This document shows, in pieces, positions 53,771-54,006 of a DNA stretch of 54,006 nt. Position numbers and translations under genes: made by a program. How positions within the stretch are numbered: position 1 is the stretch's first letter; the number at the start of each line of letters is the position of its first letter. The DNA lies in assembly GCA_003247575.1 (NCBI GenBank), contig QJZC01000035.1, forward strand, positions 1-54,006, read 5' to 3'. The notes under the pieces were generated by a model. The model made no database searches. It was not told the origin of the DNA and was given only the letters and a program-made list of their open reading frames with translations. The stretch is from Pseudomonadota bacterium (lineage in GTDB: Bacteria; Myxococcota_A; UBA9160; SZUA-336).

Positions 53771-54006
53771 GTGAAGATCTATGGTGCGACCGAGCATCTT
53801 TCGAAGAGCAGAGAGGCTCTCTCTGGTGCTGTTCACAGCGCGCTCGTCGAGGTGTTCGAGCTGCCTAGTGAGAAGCGGTTTCAACGGTTCTTTCCGCTGG
53901 ATCGAGAGGATTTCTTGTTTCCGGAGGACCGCTCTTCGCGATACACCATCATCGAGATCTCTGTGTTCGAAGGGCGATCGGTCGAAGCGAAGCGCCAGCT
54001 CATCCG
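53771..54006 (+). CDS. Tautomerase-family protein, cut by the window edge
   Basis: The frame reads VKIYGATEHLSKSREALSGA, then LPSEKRFQRFFPLDREDFLF and SRYTIIEISVFEGRSVEAKR to the last base, a clear match to the 4-oxalocrotonate-tautomerase-like (Tautomerase_2) family. Relatives usually start MPQVKIYG; here the codon in that place is ATC (53762-53764), seven bases after AAGGAA, and the next usable start is the GTG at 53771, badly spaced. Either the start codon was lost or GTG is used. The 3' end lies outside the window. Confidence 0.75.
   Translation, partial: MKIYGATEHLSKSREALSGAVHSALVEVFELPSEKRFQRFFPLDREDFLFPEDRSSRYTIIEISVFEGRSVEAKRQLI

Noticed and set aside
1..54006. tRNA, rRNA, CRISPR arrays and insertion-sequence transposases
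   Set aside because: None was seen on either strand: no cloverleaf-like TTCGA contexts outside genes, no spaced direct repeats, and no transposase motifs.

Overview
The window is GC-rich, densely packed bacterial DNA from a Gram-negative organism: it encodes a TonB-dependent outer-membrane receptor, an outer-membrane barrel protein and periplasmic binding proteins. A very large Ser/Thr kinase-AAA-TPR regulator, a reprolysin-like secreted metalloprotease with PKD-like repeats, many FadD-like and alpha/beta-hydrolase genes and an extended polysaccharide locus fit a free-living delta-proteobacterial, Myxococcota or Binatota-like lineage. That placement is an inference; no rRNA, tRNA or CRISPR array is present to test it.

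Region 1 (1-18240) is a surface polysaccharide / glycan-modification locus. It holds a GT39-type membrane glycosyltransferase, a DegT sugar aminotransferase, two DPM1/GtrB-like GT2 enzymes, a NeuD/PglD-like acetyltransferase, a Stf0-type sulfotransferase, a 1139-residue GT2-GT4 fusion and four SAM methyltransferase domains, three of which are paralogues. A GT-B glycosyltransferase appears to be broken into two convergent genes (4941-5873 and 5884-7410). A secreted metalloprotease sits inside the locus.

Region 2 (18241-25467) is general metabolism and envelope: nitroreductase, lipase-like hydrolase, outer-membrane barrel protein, fatty-acid CoA ligase, O-methyltransferase and an MgtC/DUF4010 membrane protein.

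Region 3 (25488-30887, minus strand) is a tight cobalamin operon, cobQ-cbiB-cobD-cobU-cobO-bluB, with start/stop overlaps through most of its length. It covers corrinoid adenosylation, side-chain amidation, aminopropanol attachment, nucleotide-loop activation and lower-ligand synthesis; cobS and cobT are not here.

Region 4 (31099-35554) is an iron-uptake unit: a Fur-box-like site, TonB siderophore receptor, PepSY membrane protein and PiuC-type dioxygenase. A FecCD-type ABC importer (43426-46195) lies 8 kb further on and may serve the same uptake. Between them are an MDR oxidoreductase, an MFS transporter, a PHB-depolymerase-like esterase and the giant kinase.

Region 5 (50010-54006) differs from the rest: lower GC, sparse, with small secreted proteins, fragments, a gene carrying an in-frame TGA, an apparent CTG start, palindromes, and a truncated tautomerase gene at the window edge. 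It includes a candidate effector-like pair, an SxGC-motif (L,D-transpeptidase-like) protein followed at once by a signal-peptide protein. It is the most island-like part of the window.
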